Shown piece by piece: positions 1-12,700 of a stretch of DNA of 64,000 nt. The stretch lies in the NCBI RefSeq assembly GCF_029893585.1, contig NZ_JARXYX010000017.1, forward strand, positions 62,001 to 126,000, written 5' to 3'. Source of the stretch: Streptomyces sp. LBL. Lineage in GTDB: Bacteria; Actinomycetota; Actinomycetes; Streptomycetales; Streptomycetaceae. Every line of letters begins with the position of its first letter. The first letter of the stretch is position 1. The position numbers and the translations under genes were made by a program. The notes beneath the pieces are model-generated. The model ran no database searches. It was not told where the DNA came from and worked only from the letters and a program-made list of their open reading frames with translations.

Positions 1-720
1 CGAGCAGGGCGCCGGACAGCCCGTGGTACGAGCGCCGCAGCGCCAGCAGGGCGGTGCCGAGGTCGGCGGCGGTGGTCCACAGCCCGGCCGCGGCCACGTC
101 CGTACGGGGCAGCCAGCCGTCGGCCAGGGGGGTGCCGTCGTCGTGGTGGCCCAGGGCGACGGGGAGGCCCGCGGTCCGCGGGAACCGGAGCTCGTATCCG
201 CTGCTGTCCATTCCCAGCGGCTCCAGCACGGTCCGGCGCATGGCCGCGCCGAACGCCTCGCCCGTCACGTCAGCGACCAGTTGCTGGAGCACCGCGTAGT
301 GGACGTTGGCGTTGCGGAAGACCTGCCCGGGCACGAACTCCCGGCGCACGTGGTGCCGCAGTACCCGCAGCAGCGGCCGGCGGGGCTCCCCGGCGTACGG
401 GGTGAGACCCGACAGATGGCCCAGCAGCGCGCGTGCGGTGACCGGGACGTCGGTGTCCTCCCCGGGGACCCGCCAGGTGGTGAGCAGGGTGTTGACGTCC
501 TCGTCCAGCGAGAACGCGCCGGCGTCGGCGAGCCGCAGCACCCCGAGCGCGGTCACGAACTTCGAGGCGGAACCGACCCGGAACAGGGTGTCGGAGGTGA
601 CGGCCTGCGTTCCTCCGGCCCGCAGGGTGCCGTAGGTCTCGACGTCGGCGACCTCGCCGTCCCGAAGGACGGCCACCGCGGCGCCGGGGACGGCGTGCGC
701 CGCCATGGCCTCGGACACGG
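1..720 (-). other. C-terminal PBP-type thioesterase / beta-lactamase-fold domain of the NRPS
   Basis: After the last carrier domain, a repetitive Glu/Gln/Ala/Ser/Gly linker (EQAEQSAG twice) leads into a serine hydrolase of the class C beta-lactamase / D-Ala carboxypeptidase fold. The nucleophile motif SASK (SxxK) lies near base 565 within VGSASKFVTALG. The second motif, normally YxN, reads FRN near base 330. Proteins of this fold (SurE type) act as peptide cyclases for NRPS products, usually as separate proteins; here the domain is fused in cis. The third motif (HxG or KTG) would be beyond the left edge. It replaces a classical alpha/beta hydrolase thioesterase, so head-to-tail macrolactam formation is the likely role. 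This is inferred, not shown. Confidence 0.8.
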
Positions 721-3700
721 CTTCGCGTCGCGGTGCGCGAGCGGCGCCCCCGCGGGCGGAACCCGGTGTCACCGCCCGTTGCTCCGGCGCCTGCTCCCTC
801 CCGGCGGACTGCTCGGCCTGCTCTGCCCCGGCGGACTGCTCGGCCTGTTCCGCCGCGGCCGCCGCCAGGGCGGCGAGCGTGGGGTGCTGGTACAGCATCA
901 GAGCGGTGACCGGCACTCCGGTCTCCCGCGCGGCCAGGATGACCTGGGGCACCAGGATCGAGTGACCGCCGAGCGCGAAGAACCCGTCGTCCCGCCCGAC
1001 CCGTTCGATGTCCAGCACCTGCTCCCAGACGGCCGCCAGCCTCCGCTCCTCGTCCGTGACCGGGGCCGCGTACGCGGCGGAGGCCGCCACTGCCGTGCGG
1101 TCCGGGGCGGGCAGGGCCCGCTGGTCGAGTTTGCCGTTGGGGGTGAGCGGAATGGCGTCCAGCCGGGTGAAGGCGGCCGGCACCATGTACTCGGGCAGCC
1201 GTCCCGCGCAGTGCGCCGCCAGGGCGGTCGCGTCCGCGTCGCCGCTCGCCTGGGGCACCCAGTACGCCGCAAGCCGGACATCACCGGCCCGGTCCTCGCG
1301 GGCGATGACGACGGCCTGACGCACCGCCGGGTGTTCCAGCACCACCGACTGGACCTCGCCGAGTTCGATGCGGTAGCCGCGGATTTTGACCTGGTGGTCG
1401 ATGCGGCCGAGGAATTCGAGGCTGCCGTCGGGTCGGCGGCGGGCGAGGTCTCCGCTGCGGTACATGCGTGAGCCGGCTGGGCCGTGGGGGTCGGGTGTGA
1501 AGCGGTCGGCGGTCAGGGCGGGGCGGTTGAGGTAGCCGCGGGCGATGCCGGGGCCCGCGACGTGGATTTCGCCGGGGACTCCGGTCGGTACCAGGTGTCC
1601 GGCGGTGTCCAGCAGCCGGATCCGCAGGTCGCTCAGTGGTCGGCCGATCCGGTTGGGTGTCTGCGGGTTGAGGTCTTCCGCGGTGAGTTGGTGGATGGTG
1701 CTGTGGACGGTGGTTTCGGTGATGCCGTACATGTTGACCAGGGCGGGTTGTTCCGGTCCCATGCGGTCGGTCCATGGCGTCAGTGCGGTGGTCTCGAGTT
1801 TTTCGCCGGCGAACACGACGGCACGCAGGGCGAGTTGGTGGATGCGGGGGTCGTTGTCGGCGGCTGCGGAGACCAGGCCGCGGAAGGCGGTGGGGGTCTG
1901 GCTGAGGACGGTGACGTGTTCGCGGATGAGCAGGTCGAGGAAGTCGTCCGGGGAGCGGGTGGTGTCCTGCGGGACGACGATCAGTGATCCGCCGTGGAGC
2001 AGGGCGCCCCACATCTCGAACACCGATACGTCGAAGGCGTAGGAGTGGGCCATGGACCATACGTCGGAGGTGTCGAAGGCGTAGTGCTCCTGGGCGGTGG
2101 TCATCAGCCGTACGACGTTGGTGTGGGTGAGTGCGACACCCTTGGGTCGGCCGGTGGAGCCCGAGGTGTAGATGGTGTAGATCAGGTTCTCGGGTGTGGC
2201 GACGGGTGCGGGGTTGTGGGTGGGGGCGGAGGCCAGGGCTGCGGCGTCGGGGCCGTCGAGGATGAGCAGGGGGCCGTTGTAGATGGTGTTGAGCTTGTTC
2301 GCGAGTGTGGTGGTGGTGATGACGAGGTGGGCCTGTGCGTCGGTGACGATGTGGCCGAGGCGTTCGGTGGGGTTGGCGGGGTCGAGGGGGAGGTAGGCGG
2401 CGCCTGCTTTGAGGATGCCGAGGAGGGTGGGGATGAGGTCGGGTCCGCGGTCGAGGCAGACGCCGATGAGGTGTTCGGGGGTGGTGGCGAGGGTGCGTAG
2501 GTGGTGTGCGATGCGGTTGGCGTGTTCGTTCAGTTCGCGGTAGGTGAGGTGGGACGTGCCCGCTCGTACCGCGACGGTGTCCGGGCTCGCCGCCACCCGC
2601 GCCTCGAACAACTCGTGCACACAGGCCGTGACCGGCTCGCCGGCCGCCGCCCCGCTCGCCGCGCTGCCGAGCAACTGCTCCAGCTCGCCCCCGGGCAGGT
2701 GCACCGCGCGGGCGTCCCCGTCGAGTCCGTGTGCGATGGCTTCCAGCACCGAGCGGTACATGGCGGCCATCCGGTCCGCGTCGGCCCGGCTCAGCAGATG
2801 GGTGTCCGAGTGCAGCCCGATCCAGCGGTCGCCGTGCACCTGCACGGACAGCCCGAACTCGGTCGGCGCCTCACTGACCCCTGCTCCGGCGTCCACCCGG
2901 CCCCTGTCGACCTGGTGGAAGTCCACATAGTTGAAGTGGATGTCGAGCAGACGGCGGCCGCCACCCCACTCCCGCTGGATGGCCGGCAGCGGATAGGCGC
3001 GGTGCCCCCAGATCTCCGTCTCCCGCTCGAACACCTGGCGCAGCAGTTCGTCCCAGGTGCGGGCGGTGCGGTCATACGGGAACGGCAGCGTGTTGAGCAG
3101 CATTCCGACCAGCCGTTCGGCACCGGGCGCCTCCGGCCGGGTGTGGAAGACGACTCCGGTGTGGAAGGCCTCGGATTCGGTGAGCTGGCTCATCACCTTC
3201 AAGTGCGCGGCCAGCATCACCGTCTTGAACGGCACCCCGGCTTCCTTCGCCCGGGCCCGCAGCGTCGGGGCCAGGCCGTCCAGTTCGACGCGCACGCCAT
3301 AGCTCTCGCGCGGGAGGGCCGGGTCGCCCGCCCACGGTGCGGGCGGTGTCAGGGGCGTATGGCCGGTGACGATCCGCTCCCAGAAGGCGCGGTCCTCCGC
3401 CGATGTCAGGGCCGCAAGTTCACCGGCGAGCACATCCGCGAACCGTACGGACGGTGCCTGGTACGCGGAGATCCGGCCGGTGTCGCGGGCCTCCCGGTAG
3501 GCGTCCAGCAGCTCCATCTGGAGGGTGTGCTGGCTCCATCCCTCGAGAATCACGTGGGACTGGGTGAAGGTCAGCCACCAGGTGCGCTCGCTCTCGCGGT
3601 GGGCGAAGACCCGCAGCAGCGGGGCCGCGCCCAGCTCGAACAGATCCGAGCGCTGGGCGGCGACGAAGGCACGGAACTCCCGCTCCAGTCCGGCGCGGTC

Positions 3701-6700
3701 CGCCGAGCGCAGATCGTGGACGGCGACCGGGACCTCGGCGGTGGCGTGCACCACCTGCATCGGCACCCGGTGCCCGGTGACCCGGGCGGAGGTGCGCAGC
3801 ACCTCGTGCCGTGCGGTGATCTCCTGTACCGCCCGACGCAGGGCTGTCTCCGAGAACGGACCGTCGTCGTGGATCCGCAGCGAGACCACGGTGTGGTAGG
3901 CGCCCCGGCCGTCGTCGGCGAGTTGCTCCCCGATCATGGCCAGTTGCACCTGTGAGAGGGGGTAGGCGTCGGTCGCGTCCTCGGGGAGGGTGGCGCGGTC
4001 CGCGGCGTCGATCAACGCGAACGGCGCCACCGGGACCGCTGTCGCGGCCGGCTCGGGGGCTTCTCCGGCGCCGGTCCCGGCCGTTCGCCCGTCCAGCGCC
4101 GCGGTGAGCGCGGCCACGGTGCGGTGCCGGAACAGGTCCCGTACCGACGCCCGCAGGCCCTTGCCGCGCAGCGCGCCGACCACGGCCACGGCGCGGAGGG
4201 AGTCGCCGCCCGACTCGAAGAAGTCGTCCTCGACGCCGAGTTCCGCCACCTCCAGCACCCGCGACCAGACCTCGGCGACGGCCGCCTCGGCCGCGGTCCG
4301 CGGAGCGGTCCGCGCACGGTTGTCCAGCGCGGACGCCGGGGCGGGGAGCGCCTTGCGGTCGATCTTCCCGTTGGGGGTCAGCGGCAGTTCGCCGAGGATC
4401 ACCAGCGCGGACGGCACCATGGCGGCGGGCAGCAACCGGCCCAGTTCTTCGCGGATCGCCGCGGGGTCGGCCGCGGGTGCCTGTTCACCCGTGGCCGACG
4501 CGGCGGGCACCAGATAGGCCACCAGACGCTGGACGCCGGGGACGTCCTCCCGTACCAGCACGGCCGCCGCGGAGACGTCCGGCCGGTCGGTCAGCGCGTT
4601 CTCGATCTCGCCGAGTTCCATCCGCACCCCGCGGAGCTTGACCTGGTGGTCGACCCGGCCCAGGAACTCCAGGCCGCCGTCGGCGTTCCAGGCCGCCACG
4701 TCACCGGTGCGGTACAGCCGGGACCCGGGCGGGCCGATCGGGTCGGGCAGGAAACGTTCCGCGGTCAGCGCCGGCCGGCCGCCGTAGCCGCGGGCGACTC
4801 CGTCCCCGGCCACGTACAACTCGCCGGGCGCGCCCACGGGTACGCGCCGCAGCCGCTCGTCCAGCACGTGCAGCCGGGTGTTGCGCACCGGGCGGCCGAT
4901 GGTGACTCGGGTCCGCCCGGCCGGGCCGGCCCGGTCGAGAAGCGCGTGGGTGACGTCGTCGGAGCACTCGGTGGGACCGTAGGCGTTGACCATCGGCACC
5001 AGCGGGAACCGTTCGAACCAGCGGCGGCACAGGTCGGGCGGCAACGCCTCCCCGGTCACCACCATCCAGCGCAGCTCCGGCAGCGTGCGGGTGAGGGCGC
5101 CGGTGGCCCAGGCGTCAAGCGCCGCCCGGAGCAGCGAGGGCACCACTTCCAGCACCGTTGCGCGTTCCGCGCAGGCGCGCGGGAACAGTTCCAGCGGGTC
5201 GCCCGCGCTGTCCCGGTCGACGACGCGTACCTGAGCGCCGACGGTGAGCGGGGCGAGCATCTGCCACACGGAGATGTCGAAGGAGAGCGGCGCGTTGTGC
5301 ACCACACGGTCCGACTCCGTCAGCGCCAGGTCCTCGATCTTGGCCAGCAGGTGGTTGCCCATCCCGCGCCGGTGTACGAGGACACCCTTGGGGCGGCCCG
5401 TGGAACCCGAGGTGTAGAGGACGTAGGCGAGGTTCTCGGGACCGGCGGCCGGGAGCGGGCCGGTGACGGGCGGCTCCGCCTGTTCCCCGGCGTCCAGGGA
5501 TGTGCCGGGTTCGTCGAGCAGGACGGTCCGCGGCGGCCCCCCGGGCAGTCCGGCCAGCGCCGCGTCGAGCAGTCCGGTCAGCCGCCGTTCGGTGAGCAGC
5601 ACCCGGACACCGGCGTCCTCGGCCAGGAACGCCAGCCGCTCCGGCGGGTATTCGGGGTCGAGCGGCAGATAGGCGCCGCCCGCCTTGAGCACCGCCAGGA
5701 CGGCCAGCACCGTGCGCGGTGAGCGGTCGGCGCAGAGCCCCACCACCGTGTCGGGGCCGACGCCGGCCGCCCGCAGCCGACGGGCGAGCCGGTCGGCCCG
5801 GGTGTCGGCCTCGCCGTAGGTGAGGAACTCACCGTTGTCCGCGACCAGGGCGGGACGGCCGGGGTGGAGTGCCGCCCAGCGGGCGAACTCCTCCTCCGGC
5901 GCCACCCACACCGGCTCCCGTTCCGTCCGGGTCCAGGCGGCGAGGCGCTCGCGGTCCGCGTCGGGCAGGAAGGCCTCGCGGGCATCCCCGTCGGGGTCGT
6001 CCGCCATGGCCTCGAGGACCGCGCGGTACATCGCCCCCAGGGCGGCACCCCGCTCCCGGGAGACGACCCGGGTGTGGGTCTTCAGCTTCAGACCCGCGCC
6101 GGAGGTGTTGACTTCCAGGTCGAACTCGGTGGCGCCGGAGCCCAGCGCAGTCGCCACGTCCACCGTGTCCTCGTCGACCACGTGGAAGTGCTGGTAGTTG
6201 AAGATCACGTCGATCAGGCGCTCGCCACCCGCCTCCCGCTGGATCTCGGGCAGCGGGAACCGGCGGTGCGGCCACATCTCCGCCTCGCGGGCGAAGACCC
6301 GGGCCACCAGGTCCCGCCAGGTGCGGGCGGTCCGTTCGTGCGGGAACGGCAGGGTGTTGACGTACATGCCGTAGACCCGGTCGGCGCCGACCACCTCGGG
6401 CCGGGTGTCACAGATCAGCCCGGTGTGGAAGGACGCCTCGTCGGTGAGCCTGCCCAGCACCGTCAGATGGGCCGCCAGCAGCACGCTCTTGAACGAGGCA
6501 CCGGAGGCGGAGGCGAGCAGGCGCAGCCGCGACTCCAGATCCCGCAGGGGCACCGGCACGTCGTACGCCGTGTCCGGCCCGTCGCCGGAGTCCGCCCATG
6601 CGGCGGGCAGCACCAGCGGCGGACGGTCGGCGACGGTGGCGTGCCAGAAGGCGCGGTCCTCCGGCGAGGCCAGCGAGGCCAGTTCGGCGTGGACGGTGTC

Positions 6701-9700
6701 GGCGAACCGCACACCGGGGGTTTCGGGAGCCGTCGGCCGCCGGCCGTCGCGGAGCGCCTGGTAGGTCTCCACCAGTTCCATCAGCAACGCGTGCTGGCTC
6801 CATCCCTCGGTGACCGCGTGCGACTGGGTGAGTCCCAGCCACCAGCCGCCGGACCCGGCGGCCGCCGGAGGTTCTGTGTGGACGCTCACCCGCCACAGCG
6901 GACGCCCCGGCTCCACGGCGAAGACGGCGGCCCGCTCGGCGGTCAGGAAGGTCTCCAGTTCGGCCGCGCGCGCGTCTTCGTCCGTGCCGTCCAGCGCGTG
7001 CACCGCCACGGCGACGGTCAGTTCGTCCGGGGAGTGCACGAGCTGCACCGGCACCGAGCAGCCGGCCAGGTCGAACGAGGTGCGCAGGATGTCGTGCCGG
7101 CCGGCCACCGTGGTCACCGCGGCGCGCAGCGCGTCCTCGTCGAACGGCACGGCGTCGCGGACCCGGTAGGTCGCGGCGTGGTGGTAGGCGGCCCGGCCGT
7201 CCTCGGCCAGCATCTCGACGAGCATGCCGGTCTGGACCTGCGTGAGCGGATACGCGTCGTCGAGTCCGGCCGGCAACCGCCCCCGGTCCTCGTCGGTGAG
7301 CAGCGTGAACGGCTTCACCGGCTCGTCCGTCGCGGCGGGGGCCGGCCGGCCGGTGATCAGCTCGGCGAGCGCCGCGACCGTGCGCCGTTCGAACAGGTCC
7401 CTGACCGAGATGTCGAAGCCGGCCGCGCGGATCGCGCCGACCAGCGCGACCGCCCGGATCGAGTCGCCGCCCAGGTCGAAGAAGGACTCCTCCACTCCGG
7501 CGCGGTCCACGTCCAGGTCCAGCACCGTCGCCCAGATCTCCGTGAGCCGTGTTTCCACCGGGGTGCGTGCCGTGACGGCCCCGGCGGCGCCTGCGGCGCG
7601 GTCGGAGTCGGTGGGGGCGGGCAGCGCCCGGTGGTCCAGTTTTCCGTTGGCCGTCAGCGGGATCCGCACCAGTTCCACGAAGGCGGCGGGCAGCATGTAG
7701 GGGGGCAGCTCTTCCGCGAGGTGCTCCAGCAGCGCGGCGGGCGCGGGCAGTGGCCGGGCTCCGACGGGCACGGCGTACGCCACGAGCAGTCGTTCGCCCC
7801 GGTCGTCCTCGCGGACCACCACCCGGGCCTGCGCCACGTCGTCGTGCGCGGTGAGCCGGGCCTCGATCTCGCCGGGTTCGATGCGATAGCCGCGCAGCTT
7901 GACCTGCTGGTCGGCGCGTCCCAGGTACTCCAGGCCGCCGTCCGGCAGCCAGCGCACCAGGTCGCCGGTCCGGTAGAGCCGGGAGCCCGCCGGGCCCCAG
8001 GGGTCGGGCACGAAACGGTCGGCGGTCAGAGCGGGGCGGCCCCGGTATCCGTGGGCCAGCCCCGGACCGCCCACCAGCAGTTCGCCCGGAACCCCGACGG
8101 CCACCGGCCGCAGCGCCGCGTCCACCACATGGGCCCGGCTGCGCGGGACGGGGGTGCCGATGGGCACCGACACCGCGTCCTGGGCCAGCTGGTCGACGAG
8201 GTGCCAGGTGGAGAAGGTGGTGTTCTCGGTCGGGCCGTAGCCGTTGAGGAGTCGGCCGGGCGCGCCCTGGGCCAGCACTCTGCGTATCGTCACCGGGTCC
8301 AGGGCCTCACCGCCGACGAGTACGGTGCCGACGCTCGCGACGGCATCCGGGACCGTGGCCACGGTGTGGTTGAACAGCGAGGCCGTCTGCCAGAGATGGG
8401 TCACGGCGTTCTCGCGCAGTGCGGCGGCCAGCGCCTCCGGCTGGAGTACGGACTCGCGTTCGAGGACGACGATCCGGCCGCCGCTGAGCAGCGGACCCCA
8501 CAGTTCCAGGGTGGCGGCGTCGAAGGAGACGGAACTCGCGTGCGCGAACCGGGTCTCCGGGCCCAGCCGCAGATAGCCGGCCTCCCTGACCAGGCGTACC
8601 ACGGCCCGGTGCGGCACGGCGACACCCTTGGGCGCACCCGTCGAACCGGACGTATACATGACGTACGCCAGGTCCTCGGCGGTCACCGGCACACCGGGAC
8701 GCGCCGCCCGTGGCAGGGCGTCGGCACGGTCGGCGTGGACCACGGGGCCGCTCCAGCCGGACAGCCGGTCGGTCAGGGCATCCGTCGTGACGAGCGCTGC
8801 CGCGGCCGCGTCGTCGGCCATGAAGGTGAGCCGGCCCGCCGGGTACTCCGGGTCGAGCGGCAGATACGCCGCACCCGCCTTCAGTACTCCGAGCAGCGCC
8901 GCGACCAGCGTCGCCGAGCGGTCCAGGCAGACTCCGACCACCGCGCCGGGGGTGACCCCCGCGGCCAAGAGCGCGTCCGCCACCGACGTGGCCCGGGCGT
9001 CCAGTTCGGCGTACGACCACACCGTGCCGTCCGCGGCGGTCAGCGCCACCGCTTCGGGGGCGGCGGCGGCCCGCGCCTCGAACTCACCGTGCACGGTGGT
9101 GACCGGCGCGCTCTCGCTCTCGGCACGCGCGACGCCGCTCCACCCGCGGACCACCGTCTCGTACTCGGCTTCCGGCAGCCGGTGCCCGCGCGCGTCTCCG
9201 TCGGGACCGTCCGCGGCCATCGCCTCCAGCGCCGACCGGTACATCGCGGCCATCCGCTCCGCGCCCGTCCGCGTCAGAGCGCGCGAGTCGGAGCGCAGAC
9301 TCAGCACGCCGCCGAGGGTGGTGATCCACAGCGCGAACTCGGTCGAGCTGCTGTTGATGCCGTTGCCCTCGTCCTCCGCCGAGTCGTGTCCGGCCGCGCC
9401 GAAGTCCAGATGGCTGAACAGCACTTCCACCAGCCGCCGTCCCGAGCCGAACGCGCTCTGGATCGCCGGCATCGGGTAGTGGCGGTGCGGCCACGCCTCG
9501 GTCTCCCCGGCGAACACCTCCCGCGCCAGCTCGCCCCAGGTGCGGGCGGAGCGGGCGGCCTCCCCGTAGCCGAAGGGCAGCGTGTTCAGGTACATCCCGA
9601 GCAGCCGGTCGGCACCGGGGAGCTCCGGGCGGGTGTGCCCCACCAGTCCGGTGAGGAACTCCGGCTCGTCGGTGAGCCTGGCCAGGACCGTCAGGTGCGC

Positions 9701-12700
9701 CGCGAACAGCACACTCTTCAACGGCACCCCTGCCTCGGCCGCCAGTGACCGCAGCCGGGGCTCCAGATCGGCGTACGAGAATCCGGCGCCGATCCGCTCC
9801 ACGGGCGCGCCCGCGTCCCCGCGCCAGGCCTCCGGCAGGCGGAAACCGGTGCGGTCCCGCACCACGGAGGCCCAGTACGCCTGGTCCGCGGGCGAGTTCA
9901 GCGCGGCCAGTTCGGCCGCGACGGCGTCGGCGTAGCGCAGCGCGGGGGCCTCGTACGGCCCCGCCGGGGCGCCGTCGCGCAGCGTCCGGTACGTCTCCAC
10001 GAGCTCGGCGAGCAGTGTGTGGTAGCTCCAGCCCTCCAGCACCGCGTGGCTCTTGGTGAAGGAGCACCGCCAGGAGTCGTCGCGCTGCACATGGACGTGG
10101 ATCCGCAGCAGCGGGGCGTCGGACTCCAGGTCGAAGGGGCGTCCCCGCTCCCGCGCGGTGAAGGTCTCCAGGATCCGGCGCTGTCCGTCGTCGTCCAGGC
10201 CGCGCAGATCTGTCCACCCGCAGGGCACGGCCGGTTCGGCGTGCACCAGTTGGAGGGGTACGCCGTAGCCGGTGAGGTCGACCGACGTGCGCAGGATGTC
10301 GTGGCGTGCCGTGACCGTCCGCAGGGACTCCTCGAACACGCCGAAGTCGAACGGGCGCTCGTCACGCAGCAGGAAGGAGGTGAGGTCGTGGTAGGCCTCC
10401 CGGCTGTCGTCGGTCAGGTTCTCCACCAGCATGCCGAGCTGGTTCTGCGACAGGGGGTAGGCGTCCAACAGCCCGGCCGGCAGCGCCTGCCGGTCGGCGT
10501 CGGACAGCAGCGAGAACGGGAGGACCGGGGCCGGCGCGGACGCGGGCGCGGGACGGCCGGTGAGCCGCTCGCAGAGCCGGGCCACCGTACGGCACTCGAA
10601 GACGTCCCGCACCGTGACGTCGTATCCGGCGGCGCGCAGCACTCCGACCAGGCCCACGGCCCGGATCGAGTCGCCGCCCAGTTCGAAGAAGCCGTCCTCG
10701 ACGCCGACCCGCTCCACACCCAGCGCGGTCCGCCACACCGCGGCGACCCGCTCCTCCGTCTCCGTGCGCGGCGCGACGAACGCTGTGCGGTGTCCGTCGT
10801 CGGCGGGCACCGGCAGCGCGCGCCGGTCCAGCTTGCCGTTGGCGGTCAGCGGCAGCGCCGCGAGAGCGACGAAGGCGGACGGCACCATGTATTCGGGCAG
10901 CCGCGCGGCGCAGTGGGCGGCCACGGCGGCGGCGTCGACACGGGGGCCCTCGACACCGAGGCCCTTGACACCGGGGCCCTCGACACCGGGGCCCTCGACG
11001 TCCGCGGGCACCACGTACGCGACGAGACGCCGCTCGCCCGGCGCGTCCTCGCGGACCACGGTCCGGGCTTCGACGACTGCCGGGTACTCGCCCAGCACCG
11101 CGTCGATCTCGCCGGGTTCCACCCGGTAGCCGCGCACCTTCACCTGGTCGTCGGCACGCCCGAGGAAGTCCACGATCCCGCCCGGCAGCACCCGGGCGAC
11201 ATCGCCGGTCCGGTACAGCCGGCTCCCGGCCGCTCCGTAGGGGTCGGGGACGAAACGTTCGGCGGTGGCGTCCGGCCGGCCCGCGTAGCCGCGGGCCACG
11301 CCCGCGCCGCCGATGTACAGCTCACCGGTCACACCCGCCGGCACCGGCTGCATCCGGGCGTCCAGGACATACATCGACGTACCGGGGACCGGTCCGCCGA
11401 TCGGCACCACCTCGGCAGCCTCCAGGGCGCCGTCGTCCCGCACGTCGAACACACTGTTGCCGACGGTGATCTCGGTGGGCCCGTATTCGTTGACGACACG
11501 CGCGCCGCCCAGGGCCGCCGCCCAGTGCCCGGCGGTCCGGGCGAGGAGCGCCTCGCCGCCCACCACGAGCACCGGAGCCAGCCCCGTCGCCCGCTCGGCG
11601 GGCACCTGGTGGGTCAGCATCTCCAGGTGACCCGGTGTCAGCTTCACAAAACCGTAGGGCCCGTTGTCGGCGAGCCAGCCGCCCAGCTCCGACAGGTCGC
11701 GGCCCGAGCCGAAGAGCCGCACCGCGCCACCCGCCAGCAGCGGGGCGTACAGCGTCGGCACCACCAGGTCGAAGGCCACCGAGGAGAACAGCGGCGCGTC
11801 GCAGGAGGCGGCCGTACCGCCCGCGAGGTAGTCGTCGACGGCCCAGCTCAGATAGCCGGCCAGGTTGCGGTGCGATATCTGCACGCCCTTCGGGCGGCCG
11901 GTCGAACCGGAGGTGTAGATGACGTACGCGAGGGTGTCCGGATCGATGTCCACCGCCGGCGGTTCGGCACGACCCTCGGTCAGCAGATCGGCGTACAGCA
12001 CCGGACCGGCGAACACCTCCGCCGCCGTCCCCGCGTGGTCCGACACCGTCACCAGTACGGGCGCCGAGGCGTCCGCGGTCACGGCCCGCAACCGCGCCGC
12101 GGGCCAGGAGGTGTCCATGGGCACATAGGCGGCGCCCGCCTTCCAGACTCCGAGCAGCGTGGGCAGCAGCTCGGGAGTGCGGTCGAGCAGCACCGCCACG
12201 ACCGTCTCGGGGCCGACGCCGAGCGCACGCAGTTCATGCGCGATCCGGTTGGCCCGCTCGTCCAGCTCGCGGTGACTGAGCGTCACATCGGCGGCCACCA
12301 CCGCGGGGGCTCCGGGGACCTTGGCGGCGGTGCGCTCGATCAGCCGCGGCACGGGGGTGCTCCTCGGCTCCCCGGCCCGTACGGCCCAGTCGCCGAGCAG
12401 CAGCGCACGCTCCTCCTCGGGCAGGAGGGCGGCACGGGCGTCGCCGCCCGGGTCGGCGGCCATGGCCTCCAGAACCGACCGGTACAGGGCCGAGACGCGG
12501 TCCAGCGCGGCGTCGGACAGAGCGTGCGGGGCGGCGGTCAGGATGATGTGGCCGGACCGGGAGGAGACCGTCAGCGGGAACTCGGTGGGGCTGTCGTCGA
12601 ACCCCTCCGTGTGGTCGACGAACTCCCCGTCGACCTGCCGGAAGTCCTGATAGTTGAAGTAGACGTCCAGCAGCCGCCCACCGCCACTGAACTCGCTCTG

